A DNA stretch of 64,000 nt from the NCBI RefSeq assembly GCF_003946085.1, contig NZ_RHOB01000001.1:124001-188000 (forward strand). The letters run 5' to 3'. Origin of the DNA: Levilactobacillus angrenensis. Lineage in GTDB: Bacteria > Bacillota > Bacilli > Lactobacillales > Lactobacillaceae. Both the position numbers and the translations under genes were made by a program. Position 1 is the stretch's first letter, and each line of letters opens with the position of its first letter. Below are positions 10,912 through 19,078 of this stretch, piece by piece. The notes beneath the pieces were generated by a model. It worked only from the letters and a program-made list of their open reading frames with translations. It was not told where the DNA came from and made no database searches.

Positions 10912-12051
10912 CTAGAACGTCCGCACCGGCGTGATCAACTGAATGAAGTTGCTGGTGTCTTCGGTTGGGACCAGGGTAAATGGTCGCAAGGCCGAGGTAA
11001 ACGCAACGCGAATCGTACTTTGACCAAAGGAATGGAGCGCGTCTTTCATGTAATCAGGGTTGAACGAGATTTCGAGGTCCTCGCCATCCAATTCCTTAGG
11101 TGCCAAGTCTTCTTCCACATTCCCGACATCTGGGGAATTACTGAAGATGGTGACTTGGTTGTCCGCTGGCGTCAACGTTAACTTGACCACGTTGTTCCGC
11201 GATTCGTGAGACAACAGCGAGGCCCGTTCGACGGCAGCCAACAATTCTGGTGCTTCGAATTCAACGGTCGTGGACGCTTCCTTAGGGATCAACCGCGACG
11301 TATCGGGGTAGTTACCTTCCAGCAAGCGGGAGTAAAACGACGTGTCGCCCAACAGGAACAGCACTTGGTTTTCGGAGAATTGCATCTTCACGTCGGCGTC
11401 GTCATCCCCGATCATCCGGGACAATTCCGTCAGACTCTTCCCGGGAATGATGACATCAAACGTTGCGTCACTAGGCGTTGGCAATTCAATTTGCCGTTGG
11501 CTCAACCGGTGACTATCCGTGGCGACCGCCAAAAATTGGTTGTCGGACAAGACGAAGTGGACCCCGGTCAAGATCGGCCGACTCTCCTGGTTGGACACGG
11601 CAATAACCGTTTGGCCAATCAATTCCTTGAAGACAGCACCGGACAAGACGACGGAATCTGCCGCGTCGATCTCTGGCAAATGCGGATAGTTATTGGCATC
11701 TTGACCATTGATGTTAAAGGCGGCGGCCCCGGACGTGATTTCAGTTTGGAAGCCGTCTTTGACGGTGACCGTCATTTCCTTTTCGGGCAAGCGTTTAACG
11801 ATTTCACTGAAGAACCGCGCCGTTAACACGATCGAACCGGGTTCATCAATGGATAAGCCCAAGTCAGGATCATCGGCCCGAATCAACGTTTCAATCGAAA
11901 TATCGGCGTTGGACCCGGTTAAAAGTAACCCAGCGTCACTGGCCACGATTTTAAGTCCCGTCAAAATGGGAATCGTCGTCTTTGAAGAGATGGCCCGGGA
12001 GACGTTGTTCAGTTCCTTGACGAACGCGGCCCGGTTGATGGTGAATTTCAT
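10912..12051 (-). CDS. dnaN: DNA polymerase III beta subunit (sliding clamp)
   Basis: 379 residues. Starts MKFTINRAAFVKELNNVSRA, typical of Gram-positive clamps, and ends with ITPVRTF, the conserved C-terminal segment near the protein-binding pocket. Three repeated clamp domains make up the length. The clamp encircles DNA and tethers PolC/DnaE and many partner proteins. It lies 270 bases after dnaA; that gap carries origin elements. A terminator follows, so dnaA-dnaN form a unit separate from yaaA. Confidence 0.97.
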   Translation of the reverse strand: MKFTINRAAFVKELNNVSRAISSKTTIPILTGLKIVASDAGLLLTGSNADISIETLIRADDPDLGLSIDEPGSIVLTARFFSEIVKRLPEKEMTVTVKDGFQTEITSGAAAFNINGQDANNYPHLPEIDAADSVVLSGAVFKELIGQTVIAVSNQESRPILTGVHFVLSDNQFLAVATDSHRLSQRQIELPTPSDATFDVIIPGKSLTELSRMIGDDDADVKMQFSENQVLFLLGDTSFYSRLLEGNYPDTSRLIPKEASTTVEFEAPELLAAVERASLLSHESRNNVVKLTLTPADNQVTIFSNSPDVGNVEEDLAPKELDGEDLEISFNPDYMKDALHSFGQSTIRVAFTSALRPFTLVPTEDTSNFIQLITPVRTF

Positions 12052-12083
12052 AAACTGACACTCCTTTTCATGGTGCGTGTGGT

Positions 12084-12225
12084 TTAACTTAATTAAAAGA
12101 AAAAATAGTAGCCGTAGTAGAGCGGTGTATTCTGTGGATAACTTTGAGAAACAGGCTGTGAGATTAGACTTTCCACCTGTGGATAACTTGTGGAAAACTT
12201 TGACCTTTTTCGAAATTTATCCACA
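12084..12225. other. oriC, dnaA-dnaN side: DnaA boxes, DnaA-trios and AT-rich unwinding element
   Basis: Three perfect DnaA boxes: TGTGGATAA at 12133-12141 and 12178-12186, TTATCCACA at 12217-12225. Left of the first box on the plus strand are four TAG triplets (12106-12111 and 12115-12120), read 3'-GAT-5' when leaving the box. Next comes an AT-only/purine run (12084-12105). The order box, trio, AT-rich run is that of the basal unwinding system described in Bacillus subtilis, so this is the probable site of strand opening. The rest of the 12052-12323 gap shows nothing else. Confidence 0.8.
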
Positions 12226-12323
12226 CACGCTGTGGTCACCTGTTTTTATCATACCGCAACTGGTCACAAAAAGACCGTCGCGAGTCTGCCGATTACTGGG
12301 TGACCAGCGACGATCTAACCGTC

Positions 12324-13682
12324 CTAGTGCCGCAATTCATCTTTTAAGCTGTCGATGTCTTTTTGCAGCTGGGCATCGGTCTTTAAAATTTCTGTGATCT
12401 TGTCGTAGGCGTGGATCACGGTCGTGTGGTCTTTACCGCCGAATTCGTTGCCGATACGGGGTAAGGAAGCCTCCGTGAGTTCACGGGACAGGTACATCGC
12501 AATCTGCCGGGGCATGACGATGGCCTTTTTACGTTTCTTGCCCTTGAGATCTTTGAGCGAGACGTTGAAATAGTTGGCCACGCGGTCTTGGATCACGGGA
12601 ATCGTGACCGCATCGCTGGCGTTGGCTAAATTCAAACTCTTGAGCGCTTCGGCCGCCAAGTCAGTGGTGATCGGCTGATGCATCAATTGGGAGTAAGCTT
12701 GGACGCGGGCCAAAGCCCCTTCCAGCTCCCGCACGTTAGAGTCGATCTGGCCGGCGATGTAGCTGAGCGTGTCATCGGGGATGTCGATTTGATCGGCATC
12801 GGCCTTGTTGCGGAGAATGGCGATCCGTGTTTCGAGGTCCGGTGGCGTGATGTCAACGGATAATCCCCAGGCAAACCGCGAGACTAAGCGGTCTTGAAGC
12901 TTGGGAATCTCGTTAGGCAGCCGGTCGGACGTCAGCACGATTTGCTTGCCATCGTCGTAGAGGGCATTAAAAGTATGGAAGAACTCTTCTTGCGTTCCTT
13001 CCTTATTAGCGAAGAACTGAATATCATCAACTAGCAGTAAGTCAACGTTGCGGTACTCCTGACGAAACTGCTCCTGCGTCCGGGTTTGAATCGCATTGAT
13101 AAAGTCATTCGTGAAGGCCTCGCTAGTCACGTATTTGACCTTGGTGTCGGGGCGATCTTCCAACATTTTGTTGCCAATCGCGTGCATCAAGTGGGTCTTG
13201 CCCAACCCGACGCCACCATAAAAGAACAGCGGATTGTACATCACGCCGGGTTCTTCTGAGACGACCAGGGCCGCAGCATGGGCCATTTGGTTGCCTTTGC
13301 CGATGACGAACGTGTCAAACGTGTAGCGAGAATTAAGCGCCGTTTCCTTCATAAAGGTCGGCGTCGGTTCAGTCGTCACCGTTTCTCCAGGGGTGGCCGT
13401 CTTGGCCTTGAGCGTCGCTTGTTGCTGGCGTTCCCCCTCTAAGATGAGGACGGGCTGAATATCTTCGTGAGCGGCTTGGTATGCGTATTCTACCAATTGC
13501 TGGTCCAGATGTTGATGGGTCCAGTAATCACGATGCAGGGGTGATGGGAGTTCCAACGTTAATTTATTGCCGTTTAGGGCAATCGGCTTGGCGGTTTCGA
13601 TCCAGGTCGAGTAGGCCGTCTTTGAGTTGTTTTCTTCAAACAACGCTTTGATATCAGTCCACAAAGTTAACATATCTGGCAC
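12324..13682 (-). CDS. dnaA: Chromosomal replication initiator DnaA
   Basis: 452 residues. Domain I is at the N-terminus ([23 protein letters not shown]); a short variable domain II follows. The AAA+ domain has Walker [16 protein letters not shown] and Walker [13 protein letters not shown]-terminal domain IV has the DnaA signature [15 protein letters not shown], which reads DnaA boxes. The GTG start at 13682 is preferred because AGGGGG lies 8 bases upstream; the ATG three codons later is too far from it. DnaA boxes on both sides suggest autoregulation. Confidence 0.97.
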   Translation of the reverse strand: MPDMLTLWTDIKALFEENNSKTAYSTWIETAKPIALNGNKLTLELPSPLHRDYWTHQHLDQQLVEYAYQAAHEDIQPVLILEGERQQQATLKAKTATPGETVTTEPTPTFMKETALNSRYTFDTFVIGKGNQMAHAAALVVSEEPGVMYNPLFFYGGVGLGKTHLMHAIGNKMLEDRPDTKVKYVTSEAFTNDFINAIQTRTQEQFRQEYRNVDLLLVDDIQFFANKEGTQEEFFHTFNALYDDGKQIVLTSDRLPNEIPKLQDRLVSRFAWGLSVDITPPDLETRIAILRNKADADQIDIPDDTLSYIAGQIDSNVRELEGALARVQAYSQLMHQPITTDLAAEALKSLNLANASDAVTIPVIQDRVANYFNVSLKDLKGKKRKKAIVMPRQIAMYLSRELTEASLPRIGNEFGGKDHTTVIHAYDKITEILKTDAQLQKDIDSLKDELRH

Positions 13683-13721
13683 TGAGGTATCCCCCTATTT
13701 TAGTTTAGAAAGCTCATTGAA

Positions 13722-13773
13722 CTTTTGGACGGACTCCGCCCAAAAGAAAACGTAAGTCCAGTGTAGCATGAAG
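13722..13773 (-). promoter_or_regulatory. dnaA promoter and leader hairpin
   Basis: Minus strand extended -10 TGCTACACT (13765-13773) lies about 85 bases before the dnaA start. Within the leader, CTTTTGGACGG...CCGCCCAAAAG (13722-13746) forms an 11-bp stem with one mismatch and a 3-base loop, a candidate 5'-UTR structure. Confidence 0.5.
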
Positions 13774-13782
13774 AAAAAAAGT

Positions 13783-14060
13783 TTTCCACAGGGTATTTAG
13801 ACCTGTGCATAATTGTTTCACAGAAAGTGAATTGAGTTTTCCACAGGGACGAGAAAATCTGTGGATAATCTTCAGTCAAATCAGTTATGCACAGGCTACT
13901 GTGGATTACAAACGTGACAGTATCAAGTGTTTCACAAGTTATCCACAGAAATCACATTCCCCAATTTTAGAAAATAAACAGCCTGTGGAACGGTGGATAA
14001 CTCGGTTGGCAACTCCCGAATAACTTTTTCTGAAATAGCAACTTATCCACAAGCAAAGTG
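13783..14060. other. oriC, dnaA-rpmH side: cluster of seven DnaA boxes
   Basis: Boxes read TGTGCATAA 13804-13812, TGTGGATAA 13860-13868, TTATGCACA 13885-13893, TGTGGATTA 13900-13908, TTATCCACA 13939-13947, GGTGGATAA 13992-14000 and TTATCCACA 14043-14051. They occur in both orientations in an AT-rich gap with no gene. With the cluster on the other side of dnaA this makes a bipartite origin like that of B. subtilis. Confidence 0.92.
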
Positions 14061-14126
14061 CATGAAACAAATTTTTGTCCCCACAATTTTTTTCGTGAAA
14101 TCCCAAGTTAAGGTTTCATTCTGCGG

Positions 14127-14146
14127 ATTTTTATGCTAATATGTTC
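14127..14146 (+). promoter_or_regulatory. Probable rpmH promoter (-10 region)
   Basis: TATGCTAATATG contains an extended -10 (TGCTAATAT) with a weak -35-like TTTCAT 17 bases upstream. It is about 80 bases before rpmH and faces away from dnaA. Confidence 0.4.
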
Positions 14147-14222
14147 AGGAAATGCATTTAGTATTTGTCTGGGCTTCCCAGATAAAAAATAAATAGTCAT
14201 AGTTAAGAGAGGAGATTTTACG

Positions 14223-14357
14223 ATGAAGCGCACTTTCCAACCAAAGAAACGTCACCGTTCACGTGTCCACGGCTTCCGCAAGCGGATGAGCACTAGCAAT
14301 GGCCGTCAAGTATTAGCACGTCGCCGTCAAAAGGGACGTAAAGTATTGTCTGCATAG
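14223..14357 (+). CDS. rpmH: 50S ribosomal protein L34
   Basis: 44 residues, [20 protein letters not shown]..., an unmistakable L34: very basic, with the conserved KRTFQP start and a GRKVLSA end. The ribosome site AGAGAGGAG lies upstream of ATG 14223. It heads the rpmH-rnpA-yidC-jag cluster, in which ribosome and RNase P components are co-located next to the origin. Confidence 0.98.
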   Translation: MKRTFQPKKRHRSRVHGFRKRMSTSNGRQVLARRRQKGRKVLSA

Positions 14358-14388
14358 GCCGCTGAAGCTTCAGTGGTCTTTTTATTTT
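14357..14388 (+). terminator. Hairpin with T run after rpmH (attenuating terminator)
   Basis: GGCCGCTGAAGCTTCAGTGGTC followed by TTTTTATTTT. It sits between rpmH and rnpA, so it would partly terminate and give L34 more transcript than RnpA. Confidence 0.7.
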
Positions 14389-14453
14389 ATCTGCGGGGAG
14401 ACTGGATCACCAATCCCGCGCGGACTGCAAAATCGAGAACTTTGGAGATGCAC

Positions 14454-14810
14454 ATGCGAAAATCTTACCGCATTAAGAAAGAAGCGGAATTTCAGCAGGT
14501 CTTTGAAACCAGGAACTCAGTCGCCAATCGGCAATTCGTGGTCTACTCAATGGCTAAACCTGACCAGAAACACTTTCGGGTCGGCATTTCCGTCGGTAAA
14601 AAAATTGGTAACGCCGTTCACCGTAACTGGGTGAAGCGCCGGATCCGCCAGAGCCTGCTCGAGTTGAAGCCGTATCTGAAACAAGATGTGGATTTCCTCG
14701 TGATCGCTCGGCCCCGGGCTGACGGCATTAGCATGCCCGACGCGAAAAGCAGTATGGTCCACGTGTTGAAGTTAGCGAAACTGTTGGATTCCAATTATAG
14801 CGAGGAATAA
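14454..14810 (+). CDS. rnpA: Ribonuclease P protein component
   Basis: 118 residues from ATG 14454 ([17 protein letters not shown]), chosen because GGAG sits 6 bases upstream; in-frame upstream codons lack a ribosome site. The family motif is [19 protein letters not shown] (the RNR-type RNA-binding helix). It binds the catalytic RNA and helps process tRNA 5' ends. The RNA subunit gene is not in this window. yidC begins 2 bases after the stop. Confidence 0.97.
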   Translation: MRKSYRIKKEAEFQQVFETRNSVANRQFVVYSMAKPDQKHFRVGISVGKKIGNAVHRNWVKRRIRQSLLELKPYLKQDVDFLVIARPRADGISMPDAKSSMVHVLKLAKLLDSNYSEE

Positions 14811-14812
14811 AC

Positions 14813-15655
14813 GTGAAAAACGTGAAAAAGTACAAACGTACCCTACTCATGCTGGGCATTGTCAGTCTGGTGTTTATCCTCTCCGCTTGTAGCAATAAAC
14901 CAATCACCAATCAAAGTACCGGGATCTGGGACGGCCTGATCGTCTTAAACTTCTCGCGGGCGATTATCTGGTTGGCCAACTTGTTCGGCGGCAGTTATGG
15001 TGTCGGTATCATCGTGTTCACCATTATCATTCGGGTGATCTTGATGCCACTGATGATCTTCCAAACGCGTAGCATGCGGAAGACCCAAGAGGTCCAGCCC
15101 CAACTTAAGGCTCTGCAAAAGAAATATTCGTCTAAAGACCGCGAAACGATGGCCAAGCTGCAATCCGAGCAGCAGAAGCTGTATTCGGAAGCCGGCATCA
15201 ACCCGTTAATGGGCTGTTTACCAGCGTTGGTCCAACTGCCAATCATCTGGGCTTTGTACCAGGCCATTTGGCGGACGGCCGTTCTGCGGTCCGGGACTTT
15301 CTTGTGGTTACAATTGGGCCACAAGGACCCGTACTTCATTTTGCCGATCTTAGCCGCCTTGGCCACGTTCGCTAGTTCGTGGTTAACGACTAAGTCAGCA
15401 CCGGAAACCAATTCCATGAACACGATGATGGTCGTGGGGATGCCCGTGGTGGTCTTCTTTACCGCCTTGAACGTCCCATCATCCTTGTCGTTGTACTGGA
15501 CGATTTCCTACATTTTCCAAGTGGGTCAAACCCTGCTCATCCAAAATCCGTGGAAGATTCAAGCGGAACGTGATGAGAAACAAAAGGAAAAGGCTAAGCA
15601 CGACCGCGCCGTTAAGAAAGCAATTCGGCGGGCCAAGCAAAGCAAACGCAAGTAA
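14813..15655 (+). CDS. yidC: Membrane protein insertase YidC (lipoprotein type)
   Basis: 280 residues. A signal peptide with lipobox ILSAC makes Cys26 the likely lipidated residue, as in Gram-positive YidC1/OxaA1. The conserved core includes ARAIIWLANLFG, the YGVGIIVFTIIIRVILMPL helix and the NPLMGCLPALVQLPI segment. The C-terminal tail is strongly basic (ERDEKQKEKAKHDRAVKKAIRRAKQSKRK region), consistent with ribosome contact. It inserts membrane proteins with or without SecYEG. GTG start; directly follows rnpA. Confidence 0.96.
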   Translation: MKNVKKYKRTLLMLGIVSLVFILSACSNKPITNQSTGIWDGLIVLNFSRAIIWLANLFGGSYGVGIIVFTIIIRVILMPLMIFQTRSMRKTQEVQPQLKALQKKYSSKDRETMAKLQSEQQKLYSEAGINPLMGCLPALVQLPIIWALYQAIWRTAVLRSGTFLWLQLGHKDPYFILPILAALATFASSWLTTKSAPETNSMNTMMVVGMPVVVFFTALNVPSSLSLYWTISYIFQVGQTLLIQNPWKIQAERDEKQKEKAKHDRAVKKAIRRAKQSKRK

Positions 15656-15679
15656 TACCTGAAAAAATGCATTTCTCAA

Positions 15680-15712
15680 GTCGCCAGGCCATGTGCTGGG
15701 CGGCTTTTTTTA
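15680..15712 (+). terminator. Terminator after yidC
   Basis: GTCGCCAGGC, loop, GCTGGGCGGC with TTTTTTT. It splits yidC from jag, which in many relatives are contiguous. Confidence 0.82.
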
Positions 15713-15899
15713 GTCGTGGCGCTCACCTCCTTTCAGATGGCTATACTGTTACTAACGAAATGAAATTGATTTTTGTAACCTGTCAGCGATGTGACTTAAG
15801 GATTTCTTAGTTTTTGGCTGCGGGTTGAAAGTAACGCTAATTCGCTGAATCTTGAAATACCAGTATCCTAACCCCTAAAATCGGCTAAAATACTTGCAT

Positions 15900-16235
15900 T
15901 AGCCAGGATATCGCCTGCTCAAGAGGAAGTCCGGGACGTGCAGTTGACCGAGTACCGTTGTCTCGGGGTGAAGAGGTATTCATTGGTAGCTACCACCGTA
16001 GCCGAGAGTTCGCTAGAGATGAGTTCAGCTGTGGGGGTTCCCTTAGCGGCACGGTTCACGGCGCTTAGGGAACTGGCAACTTGGAGACGCGGTTTTCGGC
16101 TTCAAGCTGAGGTCCAAGACCGTCCTTTGGCTTGGACCGACGCCCGCAGCGGACCAACTCATCTCTAGCGAACGGTAAGGCGGTCTGGTAGACTTAACGG
16201 GAAATCTAGTCAGTGTGAAGGAAACCACAACTGGT
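15900..16235 (-). repeat. Structured interspersed repeat, copy A (minus orientation)
   Basis: Gene-free gap between yidC and jag. Read on the minus strand it aligns with the copy at 26.1 kb: CGTCTC, CTAAGCG...CCGCTAAG and CTCTCGGCTAC are shared. Its closing helix is a perfect 18-bp pair: GTTCGCTAGAGATGAGTT (16008-16025) with AACTCATCTCTAGCGAAC (16156-16173). An inner helix pairs 16036-16050 with 16060-16074. The sequence differs widely from other copies but pairing is kept. 15713-15899 upstream shows only AT-rich DNA. Confidence 0.8.
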
Positions 16236-16291
16236 CAGTGGCCACGTATGGTATACTAAATTTTAGCGAAAAAGACATGGAGGAATGGACG

Positions 16292-17068
16292 ATGACGATC
16301 TACACGGGGAAAACGGAAGCAGCGGCGATTGCTGCAGGTGTGGCGGCGCTCAACACCAGCCGCGACCAAGTGATAACGAAGGTGGTTGCTACCCCGCGTA
16401 AGGGCTTATTTGGCATTGGTAAACGCGATGCGATGGTCGACGTCACGCTCAAGCCGGTCGCTAAGGAAATGGCGCGACCGACCCAGCAGCCCGCCCCGAA
16501 GAAGCCGGTAGTGAAGGCTCAGCCAACGCCGAAGCCGTTCGTGAAGGCGCAACCGGCCTCCGCCACGCCTAAACCGGTCCAACCAACTGTTGACCCCGCC
16601 AAACGCCGTCAGCAGCGTCAGGCGGCCATTGAAGGCGTGCAGGACTACTTGGCGACGATTGTTGACCAACTGGGCATTGACGCCACGTTAGACGTCGAGA
16701 ACACGGCCCACCGGCAGATTCACCTGGCCTTTACCACCGACAAGGAAGGTCTCCTGATTGGGAAGCACGGCCGGACGATCAATGCCCTGCAAAGTTTGGC
16801 CCAGTTATACTTGAATCATCACGGCGCGGCCCACGTGGACGTGGTACTGGATGTTGCGGGATATCGGGAACGACGGACGGCGACGTTGACCCGGCTGGCG
16901 GAGAGTACCGCCCGCGAAGTCGTGGCGACCGGCAAGCCGATTTATTTGGACCCGATGCCATCATTTGAGCGCAAACAGATTCACGCGGTCCTGGCTAAGA
17001 ACCGTTACGTCAGCACTTATTCGGCCGGTAAAGAGCCGCACCGCGCGGTTGTGATTGAACCAGCATAG
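16292..17068 (+). CDS. jag: RNA-binding protein KhpB/Jag (Jag-N, KH and R3H domains)
   Basis: 258 residues from ATG 16292; GGAGG lies 8 bases upstream, whereas the longer in-frame starts have none. N-terminal Jag domain (TIYTGKTEAAAIAAGVAAL...GLFGIGKRDAMVDV). A Pro/Lys/Ala-rich linker of about 60 residues follows, then a KH domain (EGLLIGKHGRTINALQSLAQL) and a C-terminal R3H domain (RLAESTAREVVATGKPIYLDPMPSFERKQIH, split here). KhpB pairs with KhpA to bind RNA and influences cell elongation in streptococci and lactobacilli. It stands alone behind the repeat rather than fused to yidC transcription. Confidence 0.94.
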   Translation: MTIYTGKTEAAAIAAGVAALNTSRDQVITKVVATPRKGLFGIGKRDAMVDVTLKPVAKEMARPTQQPAPKKPVVKAQPTPKPFVKAQPASATPKPVQPTVDPAKRRQQRQAAIEGVQDYLATIVDQLGIDATLDVENTAHRQIHLAFTTDKEGLLIGKHGRTINALQSLAQLYLNHHGAAHVDVVLDVAGYRERRTATLTRLAESTAREVVATGKPIYLDPMPSFERKQIHAVLAKNRYVSTYSAGKEPHRAVVIEPA

Positions 17069-17155
17069 TTTAGGTTTGACAAATGGGCCGTTAGCCCTTA
17101 TAGTGAAGACAATCATTCTTATCAAGTTTACGATAAAGTAGTGAAAGTACTTTAT

Positions 17156-17196
17156 CCACGCAGAGTTAGGTGGCGTGGAGTAGGTGCTTTTTTTTA
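17156..17196 (+). terminator. Probable terminator between jag and mnmE
   Basis: CCACGC...GCGTGG stem followed after GAGTAGGTGC by eight T's. The T run begins about 9 bases after the stem, so an alternative stem with GCACCTAC may be used. Confidence 0.5.
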
Positions 17197-17289
17197 TGGC
17201 GTTAAATGATACGCCCGGTCCGTTTGTACGGCAGAGTTCGGCAAGCCGGCCGCGTAGGCGAGGGTAAAACGAAAAAAGGAGGATGGCTC

Positions 17290-18684
17290 ATGGCAGTCAC
17301 GACCACAGAATTTGATACCATTGCGGCAATTTCGACCCCACCTGGTGAGGGGGGCATTGCCATCATTCGGTTGAGCGGTGAAGAAGTCTTTGCCGTTGCC
17401 GGAAAGTTGTTTAAGGGGGCTGACCTGACGCAAGTGGCCAGTCACACGATTCACTACGGCCACATCGTCGACCCAGAAACCAATGAAGAGGTCGATGAGG
17501 TCATGGTGACCGTCATGCGGGCACCAAAGACCTATACCAAAGAAGATATCATTGAGATCAACTGTCACGGTGGTATCGTGGCCACTAACCGGATCTTGCA
17601 GCTGTGCTTGAGCTACGGGGCTCGGTTAGCGGAACCTGGTGAATACACCAAGCGCGCCTTCTTGAACGGTCGGATCGATTTGACCCAAGCCGAATCCGTC
17701 ATGGATCTGATTCGGGCTAAAACAGACAAGTCAATGAAGGTGGCTTTAGACCAACTAGACGGTGATTTGTCTAAATTGATTCGTAATTTGCGGCAAGACA
17801 TCCTAGATGCACTGGCACAAGTAGAGGTCAATATCGACTATCCCGAATATGATGACGTGGAAACGATGACGACGAAGATGCTGTTGGAAAAGGCCCAAGA
17901 GGTCCAAAAGCAGATCAAGGTTTTACTGGCTACCGCTAAGCAAGGCAAGGTCTTGCGTGAAGGCTTGGCCACAGCCATCGTCGGCCGCCCGAACGTGGGG
18001 AAGAGTAGTTTGTTGAACCACTTGCTCCACGAAGATAAGGCCATCGTGACCGACGTGGCCGGGACCACCCGTGACGTGATTGAGGAATACGTCAACGTCA
18101 AGGGCGTGCCTCTGAAGCTGATCGACACGGCGGGAATTCGCGACACCCAAGACAAGGTCGAAAAGATTGGGGTGGAACGTTCCCGCAAGGCCATCAACAC
18201 GGCCGATTTGGTCATGCTGGTCTTAAACGCCAGCGAACCACTGACGGATGAGGACCGCGAGCTGTTGCAAGCGACACAGGATACGCAACGGATTCTTATT
18301 TTAAACAAGACCGATTTACCAAATCAACTAGACATGGCAGCGGTTAAGGCTGAAGCCAAGGACAGTCCGATTATTGAAACGTCCATCCTGCAGAGTACGG
18401 GGATGGATCAATTGGAGTCGACGATTGCCCACATGTTCTTTGATGAGGGAATCGAGTCCAGTCAAAACACGGTGATGGTCACCAACGCCCGCCACATCGG
18501 GCTGTTGCACCAAGCCAGTGACGCTTTGACGGACGTACAAAGCGGTATTGCGGCGGGGATGCCCGTCGACTTGGTCCAAATCGACATGACCCGCGCCTGG
18601 GATCTACTGGGCGAGATCACCGGCGATAGCTACCAAGATGAACTGCTCGACCAACTATTCAGCCAATTCTGCCTGGGCAAATAA
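17290..18684 (+). CDS. mnmE: tRNA uridine-5-carboxymethylaminomethyl modification GTPase MnmE
   Basis: 464 residues from ATG 17290, with GGAGG 7 bases upstream; the longer in-frame start at 17206 lies in the terminator area. N-terminal tetrahydrofolate-binding domain ([23 protein letters not shown]). The GTPase G1 motif is [13 protein letters not shown]3 DTAGIRDT, and G4 NKTD. The C-terminal CLGK motif, whose Cys is essential, is intact. With MnmG it modifies U34 of several tRNAs. Confidence 0.97.
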   Translation: MAVTTTEFDTIAAISTPPGEGGIAIIRLSGEEVFAVAGKLFKGADLTQVASHTIHYGHIVDPETNEEVDEVMVTVMRAPKTYTKEDIIEINCHGGIVATNRILQLCLSYGARLAEPGEYTKRAFLNGRIDLTQAESVMDLIRAKTDKSMKVALDQLDGDLSKLIRNLRQDILDALAQVEVNIDYPEYDDVETMTTKMLLEKAQEVQKQIKVLLATAKQGKVLREGLATAIVGRPNVGKSSLLNHLLHEDKAIVTDVAGTTRDVIEEYVNVKGVPLKLIDTAGIRDTQDKVEKIGVERSRKAINTADLVMLVLNASEPLTDEDRELLQATQDTQRILILNKTDLPNQLDMAAVKAEAKDSPIIETSILQSTGMDQLESTIAHMFFDEGIESSQNTVMVTNARHIGLLHQASDALTDVQSGIAAGMPVDLVQIDMTRAWDLLGEITGDSYQDELLDQLFSQFCLGK

Positions 18685-18699
18685 GCAGGGAAACAGAAA

Positions 18700-19012
18700 T
18701 GTGAGCTGGTCGCCTGCGGCTGTCAGGAATTCTGCCTGCTATGGGGAACGATTCTAGGCAAAAAGCGGGCTACCATCTCGCCTTGAAGCTCCGCAAGTGT
18801 CACGGGTCAAAGACGTCCCAAGCTGTAGACGCCCCCAAAACGGCAGTCAACACCGTCGTCGTAGCTGGCGCCATTCCTGGCGTCTTTGAGACGTGATTTT
18901 CGGCGCAAAGCGAGAACGAGACCGCTCTTTGGCTCGTTCGGTCCGCCCACCGCGTTCCAGCCCATATTGGGCGAACGGTAGGCGACCAGCCTGGCATAAT
19001 GTAGTTGAAATT
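18700..19012 (-). repeat. Structured interspersed repeat, copy B (minus orientation)
   Basis: Fills the mnmE-mnmG gap. On the minus strand it carries GGTCGCCTACCGTTCGCCC, TGGAACGCGGTGGGCGGACC and GCCGAAAATCACGTCTCAAA, shared with copies at 26, 45 and 52 kb. A local hairpin GAACGAG/CTCGTTC replaces CCGAG/CTCGG of the 26-kb copy, again with pairing kept. The element is bounded by an 11-bp inverted repeat GCTGGTCGCCT (18704-18714) and AGGCGACCAGC (about 18981-18991). The right half differs from the other copies. Confidence 0.75.
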
Positions 19013-19078
19013 AACAAACTTAGAAATGTAAAAGAGATCGTTTAACCGTTTAGCGGCTAGACATGGAGGGAAAGAACC

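Noticed and set aside
15925-15945. GAGGAAGTCCGGGAC resembling the RNase P RNA CR-I segment
   Set aside because: The RNase P consensus GAGGAAAGTCC is short by one A, no other conserved regions (CR-IV/V) follow, and the sequence belongs to the interspersed repeat on the opposite strand.
17151-17160. DnaA box-like TTATCCACG before mnmE
   Set aside because: Single site with one mismatch at a terminator stem; not part of the origin clusters.
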